From Marinobacter pelagius (GTDB taxonomy: Bacteria > Pseudomonadota > Gammaproteobacteria > Pseudomonadales > Oleiphilaceae): a DNA stretch of 64,000 nucleotides. The notes under the pieces were generated by a model that was given only the letters and a program-made list of their open reading frames with translations, did no database searches and was not told the DNA's origin. The translations under genes were made by a program, and so were the position numbers. Location of the stretch: positions 310,001-374,000 of the forward strand of contig NZ_QNRO01000002.1 of assembly GCF_003315345.1 (NCBI RefSeq), given 5' to 3'. Shown piece after piece: positions 25,572 through 35,482 of the stretch; the stretch's first letter is position 1, and each line of letters starts with the position of its first letter.

Positions 25572-25647
25572 TGGTGCCCGGAGGCGGAATCGAACCACCG
25601 ACACGGGGATTTTCAATCCCCTGCTCTACCAACTGAGCTATCCGGGC
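25572..25647 (-). tRNA. tRNA-Phe (anticodon GAA)
   Basis: A complete 76-base tRNA including an encoded CCA. The acceptor stem pairs GCCCGGA with TCCGGGC, the D loop has AGTTGGTAGA, the anticodon loop reads TTGAAAA with anticodon GAA, and the T loop has the GGTTCGATTCC sequence. Its 3' end faces the defence island. Confidence 0.97.
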
Positions 25648-25678
25648 GTGTTGCGGTACTGCGCTGCAACGGGGCGCT

Positions 25679-25707
25679 ATTAAACCGGTTTAGGGTTGAT
25701 GAGTCAA
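25679..25707 (-). promoter_or_regulatory. Promoter of tRNA-Phe
   Basis: On the minus strand TTGACT (25707-25702), 17-base spacer, TTTAAT (25684-25679). Transcription would begin about 25 bases before the mature tRNA 5' end. Confidence 0.6.
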
Positions 25708-25767
25708 GGCCGGCAGGCAAAAATTTCTGAATCTTTTCAGGGTTGCTCAGGCCTTGACCAAACGCCG

Positions 25768-26040
25768 TTATTTCTCGGGTGGAACGTAGCCTTCGGCCTG
25801 GTCGAATGGCTCGTTATTGAAGAAGTGCTCCATCTGCGCCTGCAGGTATTTCCGGGTGTTCGGGTCCATCAGGCTCAGGTGCTTTTCGTTGATGAGCATG
25901 GTCTGCTGGGCCTGCCATTCTTCCCAGGCCTGTTTGGATATATTGTCGAAGATGTCCTGGCCCTTGGCGCCGGGCATGGGCGGGAAGTCGAGGCCTTCCA
26001 TTTCTTGCTGGTACTTGCGACAGAATACGGTGCGGCTCAT
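25768..26040 (-). CDS. yggX: YggX, Fe(II)-trafficking / oxidative damage protection protein
   Basis: A 90-residue protein starting [21 protein letters not shown], the full YggX family N-terminus with its conserved cysteine at residue 7. It is linked to protection of iron-sulfur clusters against oxidation. The start at 26040 is fixed by this family N-terminus; the longer upstream frame is only an overlap with mutY. It follows mutY on the same strand, the usual gammaproteobacterial arrangement. Confidence 0.97.
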   Translation of the reverse strand: MSRTVFCRKYQQEMEGLDFPPMPGAKGQDIFDNISKQAWEEWQAQQTMLINEKHLSLMDPNTRKYLQAQMEHFFNNEPFDQAEGYVPPEK

Positions 26041-26102
26041 GTCGGCTCCTGTGTCGATGTGAAATCTGGCTGAATGATAACAGATCGTGCGGGGTGGCCG
26101 CC

Positions 26103-27167
26103 TCAGAGCAGGGCGGCCTGTTCCGGTTCGGTCAACAGCGAGCGGATTGGGGCAGGGAGGCCCAGGGCCAGGGCTTCGTACCGGTGCAGCCAGCGCTGTT
26201 GCGCGGTGTCGGCAACCTTCGTGCTGCCGGTGACGGGCAGTCGGGCGGGCTGGATGTGCAGGTGGTAATGGCTGAACGTGTGGCGGAAGCCGCTGATCAG
26301 TTCCGGATCGCCACAGCTCATCCCCAGCTGCTGTTCGCAGGCTTCGGAAAGCTCTTCCGGGCCGTAGGCAGGATCCAGTTCTGGCAGGCTCCAGAGGCCG
26401 CCCCAGATGCCGCTGGGTGGTCGCCGCTCCAGCAGGATACGGCCGTCGCTGTCTTCCAGGATGACCATCCAGGTGGTTTTTTCCGGTTTGGCTTTCTTTG
26501 GCTTCGAGCCGGGGTAAAGGCTTGTTTCGCCGAGCGCATAGGCCCGGCAGCCCGAGCTGACAGGGCAGCCTTCGCAGTCGGGCCGGGTGCGGGTGCATAC
26601 TGTCGCGCCCAGATCCATGATGGCCTGGGTGTAGTCTCTGACGCGTTCGTCAGGCGTATGCTCCTCGGCATGTTCCCAGAGTCGGTTCAGCACAGCGGTC
26701 TGGCCGGGCCAGCCTGGGACGGCGTGGTAACGGGCCAGTACCCGTTTGACGTTGCCGTCCAGGATGGTGGCTCGCTTGCCGAAGGCCTGGGCAATAATGG
26801 CGGCGGCGGTGGAGCGGCCGATGCCGGTGAGCGATTCCAGCTGTTCCTGGTCCTTTGGAAACTCCCCGCCAAACTCCTCAACCACCTGTTTCGCCGCCTT
26901 GTGCAGGTTGCGGGCGCGGGCGTAGTAGCCGAGTCCGGACCAGTGGCTGAGCACATCATCCACCGGAGCATTAGCGAGATCATGCACGGTCGGGAACCGG
27001 GCCATGAAGGCCTCGAAGTAGGGGATGACGGTGGTCACCTGGGTCTGCTGGAGCATGATCTCCGAGACCCAGACCCGGTAGGCGTTTCGGTCATGGTGCC
27101 ACGGCAGGTCATGCCTGCCGTGCTGGTCATACCAGGTGAGGAGCTTGTCGGCGAAACGGTCGGTCAT
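26103..27167 (-). CDS. mutY: A/G-specific adenine glycosylase MutY
   Basis: A 354-residue base-excision repair glycosylase that removes adenine paired with 8-oxoguanine. Visible are the catalytic [10 protein letters not shown] helix, the helix-hairpin-helix [12 protein letters not shown], the catalytic aspartate in [10 protein letters not shown], and the 4Fe-4S motif C-x6-C-x2-C-x5-C ([17 protein letters not shown]). The C-terminal NUDIX-like domain that reads 8-oxoguanine follows. The stop of the AsmA gene overlaps its start by one base. Confidence 0.97.
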   Translation of the reverse strand: MTDRFADKLLTWYDQHGRHDLPWHHDRNAYRVWVSEIMLQQTQVTTVIPYFEAFMARFPTVHDLANAPVDDVLSHWSGLGYYARARNLHKAAKQVVEEFGGEFPKDQEQLESLTGIGRSTAAAIIAQAFGKRATILDGNVKRVLARYHAVPGWPGQTAVLNRLWEHAEEHTPDERVRDYTQAIMDLGATVCTRTRPDCEGCPVSSGCRAYALGETSLYPGSKPKKAKPEKTTWMVILEDSDGRILLERRPPSGIWGGLWSLPELDPAYGPEELSEACEQQLGMSCGDPELISGFRHTFSHYHLHIQPARLPVTGSTKVADTAQQRWLHRYEALALGLPAPIRSLLTEPEQAALL

Positions 27168-29374
27168 TACTGGAACAGGCCCTTGAGCTTGTCGCCCAGC
27201 TCCTCCTCGATCTTTTCCTTCACCTTTTCTTCGGCTTCTTCCTTGGCCTTGTCGACTTCTTCTTTCACTTTGGCCTTGGCTGCGTTCTCCGCAATGGTCT
27301 TCAGGGTGTCCCGGAAGCGGGAGCCGTCAAAGGAGCATAGCCCGGCCGGGTCCTCGGAGAAGTTGCCACGGCATTCCACCGGGATAACCACATTCTCCAC
27401 GTATTCGGTCACCCGGCAGGCCGGGTCCCGGTGCACTTCGCCCACGATGCGCAGGCCCGCCTCGTAATCCAGGGTGGTCTGCTTCATGTCGACGGTGCCC
27501 TGACCCTCCAGCTTCATGCCCGCGAGCGAGGCCACGAGGTTCTTGTTGGCCAGGGTGTTGCCATTGATGTCCAGGGTGCCGCTCATGTCGTTGAACGGAG
27601 TGGTGGTGCCCCAGTCGGTGGTGGTCAGCTGTTCCTGGTTGACCAGGGCGATGCCCTGGCATGCCATGCGCGTCATGTTCATGCGCCGGAACTCACCCTT
27701 GGCCAGGTTGAAACTGATCTGGCCGTCGGCGTTCTCACGCAGTGCGGAAATGCGATTGCCCGAGGTGGTGGCATTCACCTTCAGGTTGGCGCCACCGCCG
27801 AGCATGTCCACTTCCGCCAGATCGGTCAGCAGGGGCAGGGTCTGCACATTGGTCACGTTGGAGGCAAAGCTCCACTTCGGATTGTCGCTGCGGGCATCGA
27901 TGGTGGCGTTGGCACCGAAGCTGCCTTCGTACATCTTGCCGCTGAAGTCGTCGACTTTGAGCACACCGTTTTTGGCGGTGGTGCTGGCCTTGATTTCATT
28001 GATGGTCAGGTTGCTGACGATCAGCTTGCCGAGACCGAAATCCACATCCAGCAGCAGTGTGCGCAGGGTTTCCAGTGGCAGCAGGTCGGATTCGGGGGCG
28101 GCACCGGATCCTGAGCCTCCGGCAGAGCCGGCCTCTGCAGTCTGCGGTTCCTCGCTGGCGGCAGCTTCCTCACCTTCGGCCTTGGGGGGCAGGTACCGGT
28201 CGGCATTGAGTTCGTCACCTTGCAGATTGAAGACAATGCCGCCGTCGGCAAGGGTGTAGCTGCCGGAGCCGTTGAACGTGGTGTCGTCGAGCTTGATAGT
28301 GAGGTTCTCCAGGGTTGCTGTGCCCGGGGAGCCGCCGATGTCGGTGGAGAAGGCGACTGCTTTGAGGACATCCGGATCGCTGGTTTCGATGGTCGGCTGG
28401 CCCAGGTTGCTGAGCAGCTCTTTCAGGGAGAACTCCTGGATGTCCAGGTTGCCCTTCAGGGCTGGTTTATCGCCGAAGCCTTGTACTTCAAGATCGGTGG
28501 ACAGTGCCAGATTGGCCAGGCTGGCGGTGAAACCGGAAAGCGTGGCGGTCTCGTTTTCCAGATTGGCCCTGGCTGAACCGGCCAGCTCGGCAGTAACGGA
28601 TTTGCCGCCGAACGGCTCGCCACTCATATCGAACACGGCCTTGAGGCCGGAGACGGCGAAGTCATTGAGAGCCTCGTTGGCGGCCAGTCGGGCATTGATG
28701 CTGCCATCAACCTTGAGCTGTGGTTTGGCGGTATCCACCTGAAAGCTGACTTCCAGCGGAAACTCGGAACCCAGGGTGATGTCACTGGCGTTGACGGCAA
28801 AGTTTTCGAGGGTGACCGCCTGGCCGGTGCTGTTGTCGGTGTAATGCACCCGGGCATTGCTGATCTGGACGTTTTCCACGTTGAAGTTGAGCGGCTCGCC
28901 GCCGGAGGCAGTCTGGGCTTCTTCTTGCGGCTGTTGTTCGGCTGGCTGCTCTTCCGACGCCTGTGTTCCATCCGCAGCCTGCGGGGACTCCCGCATGATC
29001 CGGGTCCAGTTGCCTTCGCCCTGTTCGTTGACTTCCAGGTTGGCTTCCAGCCCGTCCAGTACGAACGTGTTCACCCGGGGTGACATGGCAATGAGGGACC
29101 AGAAATCCACCTGTGCCACCAGCTGGTCGAGGGCTACGAAACGCTCTTCCTCGAGGTTGGCGCTCACGTTGTTGAGCTCGAGGCCCAGGGGAATGAAGGA
29201 CCAGCCGATATCGCCTTCCAGTTGCAGATCCAGGTTGGTCTGCTGCTCCACGGCCTTTTCGATCTGCGGCTTGTAGTCGTTCGGATCGATGACCGCCATG
29301 GCGATCGCGATGGCCACTACTGCCAGAATGATGATGGCAACAATGGCAATCAGGAGGTAACGAACAGCTTTCAT
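27167..29374 (-). CDS. AsmA family protein
   Basis: A 735-residue protein with one N-terminal membrane anchor (residues about 5-28, LLIAIVAIIILAVVAIAIAM) followed by a very long, strand-rich periplasmic part typical of AsmA: DPNDYKPQIEKAVEQQTNLDLQLEGDIGWS begins the domain. Two low-complexity linkers rich in Gln, Glu and Ala or Ser and Gly (near 135-160 and 395-430) interrupt it, and the last 45 residues are a highly charged helix. AsmA-like proteins are thought to act in lipid transport or outer-membrane homeostasis. Translationally coupled to mutY by a one-base overlap. Confidence 0.9.
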   Translation of the reverse strand: MKAVRYLLIAIVAIIILAVVAIAIAMAVIDPNDYKPQIEKAVEQQTNLDLQLEGDIGWSFIPLGLELNNVSANLEEERFVALDQLVAQVDFWSLIAMSPRVNTFVLDGLEANLEVNEQGEGNWTRIMRESPQAADGTQASEEQPAEQQPQEEAQTASGGEPLNFNVENVQISNARVHYTDNSTGQAVTLENFAVNASDITLGSEFPLEVSFQVDTAKPQLKVDGSINARLAANEALNDFAVSGLKAVFDMSGEPFGGKSVTAELAGSARANLENETATLSGFTASLANLALSTDLEVQGFGDKPALKGNLDIQEFSLKELLSNLGQPTIETSDPDVLKAVAFSTDIGGSPGTATLENLTIKLDDTTFNGSGSYTLADGGIVFNLQGDELNADRYLPPKAEGEEAAASEEPQTAEAGSAGGSGSGAAPESDLLPLETLRTLLLDVDFGLGKLIVSNLTINEIKASTTAKNGVLKVDDFSGKMYEGSFGANATIDARSDNPKWSFASNVTNVQTLPLLTDLAEVDMLGGGANLKVNATTSGNRISALRENADGQISFNLAKGEFRRMNMTRMACQGIALVNQEQLTTTDWGTTTPFNDMSGTLDINGNTLANKNLVASLAGMKLEGQGTVDMKQTTLDYEAGLRIVGEVHRDPACRVTEYVENVVIPVECRGNFSEDPAGLCSFDGSRFRDTLKTIAENAAKAKVKEEVDKAKEEAEEKVKEKIEEELGDKLKGLFQ

Positions 29375-29582
29375 GATCAGGGCTTCCTTGTTCCGGTGAG
29401 CATCGGGAGCTTGAGGGCGAATCCCCTGGCTAATAAAGTTAAGGATAACGCAGGGTTAACAAATTAACAGCGCAGGAGTATGACAATGGTGTAGTGATAG
29501 GCCAAAATACTCCCCCTGATTTTCCCCGTGAGGGGCCATTCGGCCTCCGCAGACAGTTTATAAAGACAAAAAGGAGTGGGCT

Positions 29583-30044
29583 GTGGCAATTACTGTGTCG
29601 ATTGAGTTGAACCGCGATCTGGAGATCCCCGCCGGTTACGACGAAGTCTTTGAGTTGCTGGCCGACGTACCGCGTTCCGCCAGTCATTTCCCGAAGGTCC
29701 ACAAGCTGACCGACCTGGGCGACAACAGCTATCGCTGGGAAATGGAGAAAGTCGGTGTGGACAAGCACGCCATCCAGTCGGTCTACGCCTGCAAATATTA
29801 CTCGGACAAGGATGCCGGCAAGATCACCTGGGAGCCTATCAAGGGTGAGGGTAACGGCGTGGTCAGCGGTTCCTGGAACCTGACGGCCAACGGCGACAAC
29901 GCCACTAGGGTGAAATTCCGTACCAGCGCGGAGCTGACCGTGCCCCTGCCCAGCCTGCTGAAGCTCGCTATCAGCCCGGTGATCAAACACGAGTTCAACA
30001 GCCTCGTGGACACCTACATGAGCAATCTCAAGAAGGCGTTCTGA
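29583..30044 (+). CDS. SRPBCC family protein (polyketide cyclase / START-like)
   Basis: A 153-residue soluble protein starting at GTG, supported by AAAAAGGAG seven bases upstream. The sequence has the SRPBCC pattern: an N-terminal strand, a helix (PAGYDEVFELLADVPRSASHFP), then repeated strands ending in a long C-terminal helix (LAISPVIKHEFNSLVDTYMSNLKKAF). Such folds bind lipids or other hydrophobic ligands. Ligand unknown. It is divergent from the AsmA gene and stands before hisB on the same strand. Confidence 0.85.
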   Translation: MAITVSIELNRDLEIPAGYDEVFELLADVPRSASHFPKVHKLTDLGDNSYRWEMEKVGVDKHAIQSVYACKYYSDKDAGKITWEPIKGEGNGVVSGSWNLTANGDNATRVKFRTSAELTVPLPSLLKLAISPVIKHEFNSLVDTYMSNLKKAF

Positions 30045-30093
30045 GCTATCACGGTCATTGATGCGGTTGCGGGACTCCGGCGGGCATAAAAGG

Positions 30094-30099
30094 TATAAT
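30094..30099 (+). promoter_or_regulatory. -10 box of the hisBHAF operon
   Basis: A consensus TATAAT lies 53 bases before the hisB ATG. No good -35 box is found at normal spacing. Confidence 0.5.
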
Positions 30100-30151
30100 C
30101 CGCAAACAAATTGTTTTCGGCACCAAGCCGGTTTATGACGACGGAGTCTCC

Positions 30152-30745
30152 ATGGCCGAACGTAAGGCTCGCGTAGAACGCAACACCCTCGAAACACAGA
30201 TTACTGTCGAGATCGATCTCGACGGCACCGGCAAGTCCAGCTTTGACACCGGTGTGCCGTTCCTGGAGCACATGATGGATCAGATCGCCCGCCACGGGCT
30301 GGTCGACCTCAACATTGTCTCCAAGGGCGACCTGCACATTGATGATCACCACACCGTGGAAGACATCGGCATTACCCTGGGCCAGGCTTTCAGGCAGGCG
30401 GTGGGTGACAAGAAAGGCATCCGTCGTTATGGGCACGCCTATGTGCCGCTCGATGAGGCCCTGTCCCGGGTCGTGATCGACCTCTCCGGCCGTCCGGGCC
30501 TGGACATGGATGTGCCCTACACCCGTGCCTCCGTGGGCGGTTTTGACGTGGATCTGTTCGAGGAATTCTTCCACGGTTTCGTCAACCACTCCATGGTGAC
30601 CCTGCACATCGACAATCTGAAGGGCAAGAACACCCACCATCAGATCGAGACCGTGTTCAAGGCCTTCGGCCGTGCCCTGCGCATGGCAATCGAGATGGAC
30701 GAGCGCATGGCGGGGATTACCCCGTCCACCAAGGGCTCGCTGTAA
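30152..30745 (+). CDS. hisB: Imidazoleglycerol-phosphate dehydratase HisB
   Basis: A 197-residue monofunctional dehydratase for the sixth step of histidine synthesis; the phosphatase domain found in the E. coli bifunctional enzyme is absent, as in pseudomonads. The metal-binding histidine motifs are complete: [28 protein letters not shown] and KNTHHQIE. First gene of hisB-hisH-hisA-hisF. Confidence 0.98.
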   Translation: MAERKARVERNTLETQITVEIDLDGTGKSSFDTGVPFLEHMMDQIARHGLVDLNIVSKGDLHIDDHHTVEDIGITLGQAFRQAVGDKKGIRRYGHAYVPLDEALSRVVIDLSGRPGLDMDVPYTRASVGGFDVDLFEEFFHGFVNHSMVTLHIDNLKGKNTHHQIETVFKAFGRALRMAIEMDERMAGITPSTKGSL

Positions 30746-30775
30746 CCGGTCACCAACAGGACATCGCATTTGACC

Positions 30776-31414
30776 ATGAAAACCGTTGCCATCATCGACT
30801 ACGGTATGGGGAACCTTCATTCCGCCCGCAAGGCGGTGGAGCACGTTGCCCCGGATGTCACCGTCCTGGTGACCGATAACGCCGACCAGATCCGGGAGGC
30901 GGACCATGTCATCCTGCCCGGCGTCGGAGCCATCCGCGACTGCATGGCGGAGATTCGCCGGCTGGAGGTGGATACCCTGGTCCGGGAAGTGTCCCGGGAT
31001 CGCCCCTTCCTCGGTATCTGCGTCGGCATGCAGGCACTGATGTCCCGCAGCGAAGAGAATAACGGCGTCGACTGCATCGGCTTGTTCCCCTCCGAGGTTC
31101 GCTACTTCGGTGACAACCTGGTGGAAAACGGTGAGCGCCTGAAGGTGCCCCACATGGGCTGGAACGAGGTCTTCCAGACCATCGATCACCCGCTCTGGCA
31201 CAACATTCCGGACGGCGACCGCTTCTATTTCGTGCACAGCTATTACGCCGAGGCCGAGGGCAATGCCGACATGGCCGGCCGTGCCCACTATGGCGTCGAC
31301 CTGGCGGCCGCGGTGGCCCGCGATAACATTTTTGCGGTGCAGTTCCACCCGGAGAAGAGTGCTCGGGCTGGCCTGCAGCTGCTGAAAAACTTTGTGGACT
31401 GGTCCGGCAAGTAA
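30776..31414 (+). CDS. hisH: Imidazole glycerol phosphate synthase glutaminase subunit HisH
   Basis: A class I glutamine amidotransferase that supplies ammonia to HisF. Catalytic nucleophile in GICVGMQAL and the His/Glu pair in QFHPEKS are present, and the start [13 protein letters not shown] is the family N-terminus. The ATG at 30776 is 212 codons; a TTG two codons upstream (30770) has better spacing from AGGA and could be the true start. Confidence 0.97.
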   Translation: MKTVAIIDYGMGNLHSARKAVEHVAPDVTVLVTDNADQIREADHVILPGVGAIRDCMAEIRRLEVDTLVREVSRDRPFLGICVGMQALMSRSEENNGVDCIGLFPSEVRYFGDNLVENGERLKVPHMGWNEVFQTIDHPLWHNIPDGDRFYFVHSYYAEAEGNADMAGRAHYGVDLAAAVARDNIFAVQFHPEKSARAGLQLLKNFVDWSGK

Positions 31415-31451
31415 CGCCGGCCATCAGAACGAACTACACGGACATTGCTCT

Positions 31452-32189
31452 ATGCTGATTATCCCCGCCATTGATCTCAAAGACGGCAAATGTGTACGCC
31501 TGCGCCAGGGCCGGATGGACGATTCCACCGTCTTCGGTGACGACCCGGTCGACATGGCCACCCGCTGGGTGGATGCCGGCGCCCGTCGTCTGCACCTGGT
31601 GGATCTGAACGGCGCCTTTGCCGGTGAGCCGGTCAACGGCGAGATCGTGCAGGCCATTGCCAGGAAGTACCCGGATTTGCCGATCCAGATCGGTGGCGGT
31701 ATCCGCTCTGCTGAAACCATCGAGGCCTATCTGAAAGCTGGCGTTCAGTGGGTGATCATCGGTACCAAGGCGGTGAAAGAGCCGGAATTCGTGACCGAGA
31801 TGTGCAAGCGTTTCCCCGGTCACATCATCGTGGGCCTGGATGCCAAAGACGGCCGCGTGGCCACCGATGGCTGGGCCGAAGTCTCCGAGGTGATGGCGGT
31901 GGATCTGGCCAAGCGTTTCGCTAACGATGGTGTTGATGCCATCGTTTACACCGACATCAGCCGTGACGGCATGATGCAGGGCGTGAACGTGGAGGCCACC
32001 GCGAAGCTGGCGGAAGAGGGTGGCATTCCGGTGATCGCCTCCGGCGGCGTGACCAACATGGATGACCTCAAGCGCCTGGCGGAAGTGGCGGACAAGGGCA
32101 TCCTCGGTGCCATCACCGGCCGTGCCATCTACGAGGGCACCCTGGATGTGGCCGAGGCCCAAGCCTTCTGCGACAGCCTGAACGACTGA
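31452..32189 (+). CDS. hisA: Phosphoribosylformimino-5-aminoimidazole carboxamide ribotide isomerase HisA
   Basis: A 245-residue TIM-barrel isomerase. The start at 31452 gives the family N-terminus [20 protein letters not shown], with the catalytic aspartate in AIDLKDG; the longer upstream frame is not supported. Phosphate-binding loops GGGIRS and ASGGVTN are visible, as is the second aspartate in YTDISRDG. It lies 37 bases after hisH and 10 before hisF. Confidence 0.98.
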   Translation: MLIIPAIDLKDGKCVRLRQGRMDDSTVFGDDPVDMATRWVDAGARRLHLVDLNGAFAGEPVNGEIVQAIARKYPDLPIQIGGGIRSAETIEAYLKAGVQWVIIGTKAVKEPEFVTEMCKRFPGHIIVGLDAKDGRVATDGWAEVSEVMAVDLAKRFANDGVDAIVYTDISRDGMMQGVNVEATAKLAEEGGIPVIASGGVTNMDDLKRLAEVADKGILGAITGRAIYEGTLDVAEAQAFCDSLND

Positions 32190-32199
32190 GGGAGTTAGC

Positions 32200-32973
32200 A
32201 TGGGACTGGCAAAACGCATCATTCCCTGCCTGGACGTGGACAAGGGCCGCGTGGTCAAAGGCGTGAACTTCGTGGATATCCGGGATGCCGGGGATCCGGT
32301 TGAGGTGGCCCGCCGATACAATGAGCAGGGCGCCGACGAGATCACCTTTCTGGACATCACGGCCAGCCACGAGAGCCGTGACACCACTTACGAGACGGTG
32401 GAGCGCATGGCGGCGGAGGTTTTCATCCCGCTGACCGTCGGTGGCGGCGTGCGTACCGTCGAGGATATCCGCAAGCTGCTCAATGCCGGCGCCGACAAGG
32501 TATCCATCAACACCGCGGCGGTGTTCAATCCCGAATTCGTGCGTGAAGCCGCCGAGCGGTTTGGTAGCCAGTGCATCGTGGTCGCCATCGACGCCAAACA
32601 GGTCAGTGCCGAAGGCGAAGAGCCGCGCTGGGAAATCTTCACCCACGGCGGTCGCAAGCCCACCGGGCTGGACGCCGTGGAATGGGCCAGAAAGATGGTC
32701 GAGATGGGCGCCGGCGAACTGCTGCTGACCAGTATGGACCGGGACGGCACCAAGATCGGCTTCGACCTGGGCCTGACCCGCGCCATCAGCGATGCGGTGG
32801 CGGTGCCGGTGATCGCTTCAGGTGGAGTGGGTGAGCTTCAGCATCTGGCGGATGGTGTCACCAAGGGTGGGGCCGATGCGGTATTGGCCGCCTCCATCTT
32901 CCACTTCGGGCAGCATACGATTCCCGAGGCGAAGGCGTTCATGAAGGCGCAAGGGATTGAAGTCCGGGATTGA
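32200..32973 (+). CDS. hisF: Imidazole glycerol phosphate synthase cyclase subunit HisF
   Basis: A 257-residue TIM-barrel cyclase, partner of His[19 protein letters not shown] gives the catalytic Asp11-type residue; [25 protein letters not shown] with the second catalytic aspartate, and ASGGVGE follow in order. The product feeds histidine and, through AICAR, purine synthesis. Last gene of the his operon; a repeat cluster starts 14 bases after the stop. Confidence 0.98.
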   Translation: MGLAKRIIPCLDVDKGRVVKGVNFVDIRDAGDPVEVARRYNEQGADEITFLDITASHESRDTTYETVERMAAEVFIPLTVGGGVRTVEDIRKLLNAGADKVSINTAAVFNPEFVREAAERFGSQCIVVAIDAKQVSAEGEEPRWEIFTHGGRKPTGLDAVEWARKMVEMGAGELLLTSMDRDGTKIGFDLGLTRAISDAVAVPVIASGGVGELQHLADGVTKGGADAVLAASIFHFGQHTIPEAKAFMKAQGIEVRD

Positions 32974-32987
32974 GCGGGCATGAAAAC

Positions 32988-33149
32988 GGGGTCAGATGAA
33001 AGCTTTCATCTGACCCCAACTTAGCGCCTGTCCCCAAGTTCACGTTGTCCCCAGGGGTCTGATGAAAGCCTTCATCTGACCCCACCTTGGCGAATGTCCC
33101 CTAGTTCACGTCTTTTTTCGGGGTCTGATGAACACTCTCATCTGACCCC
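32988..33149. repeat. Palindromic repeat cluster 2 (three copies)
   Basis: Copies at 32988-33017, 33054-33083 and 33120-33149, each exactly 66 bases from the next. The two 36-base spacers are related (both include a TGTCCCC..AGTTCACGT core), so the repeat-plus-spacer unit duplicated in tandem. It lies between the convergent hisF and deacetylase genes and overlaps the 3' end of the latter. Confidence 0.9.
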
Positions 33150-33967
33150 AACTTGATCCCTGCCGCATAAGCCGGCCGAATCGCCTGCTTCTCCCCCTCC
33201 GCAAACATCGTCCGGTTCCCGTTACGCATCGCCCACAGCCCGCTCACGGTGGCGATAGCGATACCCTGCTCATCCAGCATCGGCAGATGCTTCTCCAGGT
33301 AATCCACGGTGACCTTGTGCGGGTGCCCGATACCAACGGCGCTGCCATTCTCTTTGGCGCGCTTGATCAGCAGCTTAAACTGGCGATCGACAAATTCTTC
33401 GGTCTGTTCGTGGTCAAGGAACACATCCCGGGTCACGTTCGGTATCTGGTAGGCGGTGGCCACATCGCCGGCCACGGAGGAGGCAATGGTGCGGCTGTCC
33501 ACGAAGTACACCGGGTACTTGTCGAGCTCTTTCATGACCCAGTCCATGGCTTGCAGTTGCTGGGTCAGCAGGCTGCCCATATGATTGTTGACGCCGCTGA
33601 CAAAGGGGATGGACTGGAGTGAACGCCGCAGGGTTTGGCTCAGGGTGTGTTCGTCCATGTCCGGGGTGAGCCCGCCGGCACCAAGGCTGAAATTCTGGGT
33701 GTTGGCCATGGGCGCATGCAGCATGATTTCCTTGTTCTTCCGGTGCGCGAGGGTGGCCAGTTGTTCGGTGAAGCGTCGGTAGGGCAGGAAGGCCAGGGTC
33801 AGGGGCTGGTCCATGTTGACCAGCCGCCGGCCTTCCTGAAGATTGTGCCCCATGTCATCAATGATGATGGCGATGGTAGGTGGCAGCTCCCGGAGGTTCT
33901 CCTGCGCAGTTGCACTTGCCGCGGCAAGACTTGCAACTGCCAGGAACAGGCAAAGAATCAGCCTCAC
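33101..33967 (-). CDS. Divergent polysaccharide deacetylase family protein (YibQ-like)
   Basis: A 288-residue protein with an N-terminal signal peptide (LILCLFLAVASLAAASATA) and the divergent polysaccharide deacetylase domain starting at PTIAIIIDDMGHN, with metal-binding aspartates. GIGHPHKVTVDYL near the C-terminal part is also typical. The fold is a NodB-like barrel in the periplasm. The start overlaps the ctpA stop by four bases. The last about 15 residues read through part of a palindromic repeat, so the repeat has likely replaced or extended the original C-terminus. Confidence 0.92.
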   Translation of the reverse strand: MRLILCLFLAVASLAAASATAQENLRELPPTIAIIIDDMGHNLQEGRRLVNMDQPLTLAFLPYRRFTEQLATLAHRKNKEIMLHAPMANTQNFSLGAGGLTPDMDEHTLSQTLRRSLQSIPFVSGVNNHMGSLLTQQLQAMDWVMKELDKYPVYFVDSRTIASSVAGDVATAYQIPNVTRDVFLDHEQTEEFVDRQFKLLIKRAKENGSAVGIGHPHKVTVDYLEKHLPMLDEQGIAIATVSGLWAMRNGNRTMFAEGEKQAIRPAYAAGIKLGSDESVHQTPKKDVN

Positions 33968-35376
33968 TCGCCGCTTCCTTCCCCGGAGGTATTATCCCTG
34001 CGGTTCAGGATATGCATGCCTTTGAGCAGGTTCAGCGCCGAGCGCAACTGGTAATCCCGATCTACCATAGAGCTCGTCTCCGCGGCCTTTTCTTCCGGGT
34101 TCTCCTGCTCTTTGGTCTGACCTTTGTCTTCGTTCTGACCTTCAAGATGGCCGCTGAGGTCAGCCTCGGTAAAGAACGGCTGACCATCGAGTTCGGTCAG
34201 TTCCGCCGGGCGCACCACGATATCGGGCTTGATACCGGTGGCCTGGATGGATCGGCCGTCCGGCGTGTAGTAGCGGGCGGTGGTCATCTTGATGGCATGG
34301 GTTTCATCCAGCGGGATGACGGTCTGGACGCTGCCCTTGCCAAAGGACTTGGTGCCCATGATGACGGCGCGCTCATGGTCCTGAAGGGCGCCGGCCAGGA
34401 TCTCGGAGGCCGAGGCGGAGCCGCCGTTGATCAGCACCACAATGGGTGTGCCGGCCATGACGTCGCCGGACTTGGCGCTGAAGCGCAGTCTCGAGCTCTG
34501 GATCCGTCCCTCGGTGTAGACGATCAGGCCGCCGTCGAGCAGGGCGTCAGCGGTTTCCACCGCGGCCTGCAGAACGCCGCCGGGGTTGTTGCGCAAGTCG
34601 ATGACCAGGCCGTCGAGATCTGCGCCGTGTTCGGTCTCCAGTTTCTTCAGGGCATCCCGGAACTGGCCGCCGGTGTCCGCCTGGAACTGGGTGATGCGCA
34701 CGTACCCGTAGCCGTTATCCAGCATGCGCGATTTCACGCTGGTGACCTTGATGATATCCCGGGTGACGTCGATCTCGATGGGCGCACTCTCGCCTTCGCG
34801 CATGATGGTCAGGGTCAGCACGGTGCCGGGCTTGCCCCGCATCAGATTGACAGCCTCTTCCAGGGACATGCCCTTGACCGGTTTTTCGTCCAGTTTGATG
34901 ATCAGGTCGCCGGCCTGCACTCCGGCCTTCTGGGCCGGAGTGTCGTCGATCGGTGCGATGACTTTTACGAAGCCGTTTTCCATGCCCACTTCAATGCCCA
35001 GGCCGCCAAATTCACCGGAAGTGCTCTCTTCCAGTTCTTCGTAGTCTTTGGGAGCGAGGTAGGTGGAGTGGGGGTCCAGGTCGGACAGCATGCCCTTGAT
35101 AGCGCTTTCAAGCAGTTGCTGGTCCGAGACCTCCTCGACGTAGGCATCCTTGATGCGGCTGAATACTTCCGTGAACTTGCGCAGGTCGTCCAGGGGGAGC
35201 TGTTTTTCGGGATCGGGCAGGCTGATTTCCACCTTCTTGCCGTCCTGGATGCCTTCCAGCAATTCCTCGGACTGTGGATCCTGGGCAAAGGCCAGGCTCG
35301 ATGCGGTCATGAAACAGGTAGCGAGCGTGAGTTTGCGTAAAACCCTTGGCGGAAGTGTACTTCTGACCCGTTTCAT
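33964..35376 (-). CDS. ctpA: S41 family carboxy-terminal processing protease
   Basis: A 470-residue periplasmic protease from the ATG at 35376 (signal peptide LTLATCFMTASSLAFA); an upstream GTG at 35400 is less likely. A PDZ domain (about residues 85-170, FGGLGIEVGMENGFVKVIAPIDDTPAQKAG region) precedes the S41 domain with the Ser in GGSASASEILAGAL and the Lys in TKSFGKGSVQT. Such proteases trim or degrade periplasmic proteins, including cell-wall hydrolase partners, which agrees with envC next to it. Confidence 0.95.
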   Translation of the reverse strand: MKRVRSTLPPRVLRKLTLATCFMTASSLAFAQDPQSEELLEGIQDGKKVEISLPDPEKQLPLDDLRKFTEVFSRIKDAYVEEVSDQQLLESAIKGMLSDLDPHSTYLAPKDYEELEESTSGEFGGLGIEVGMENGFVKVIAPIDDTPAQKAGVQAGDLIIKLDEKPVKGMSLEEAVNLMRGKPGTVLTLTIMREGESAPIEIDVTRDIIKVTSVKSRMLDNGYGYVRITQFQADTGGQFRDALKKLETEHGADLDGLVIDLRNNPGGVLQAAVETADALLDGGLIVYTEGRIQSSRLRFSAKSGDVMAGTPIVVLINGGSASASEILAGALQDHERAVIMGTKSFGKGSVQTVIPLDETHAIKMTTARYYTPDGRSIQATGIKPDIVVRPAELTELDGQPFFTEADLSGHLEGQNEDKGQTKEQENPEEKAAETSSMVDRDYQLRSALNLLKGMHILNRRDNTSGEGSGE

Positions 35377-35482
35377 CAATATATCCCGTTTTGTTTCCAC
35401 TAGTTGGACGTATTTCCCTGATTCACGACAGTATGGCGTCAGCTGCGTCGTTTGTCAGCCCTTGAATGGGCTAACCGGAGCC

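Noticed and set aside
12893..25572. Attachment-site direct repeats flanking the defence island
   Set aside because: No second copy of the tRNA-Phe 3' end was seen and no integrase gene is present.
25315..25632. A 105-codon minus-strand open frame beginning inside the tRNA
   Set aside because: Its first 20 codons are the tRNA-Phe sequence itself; no ribosome-binding site.
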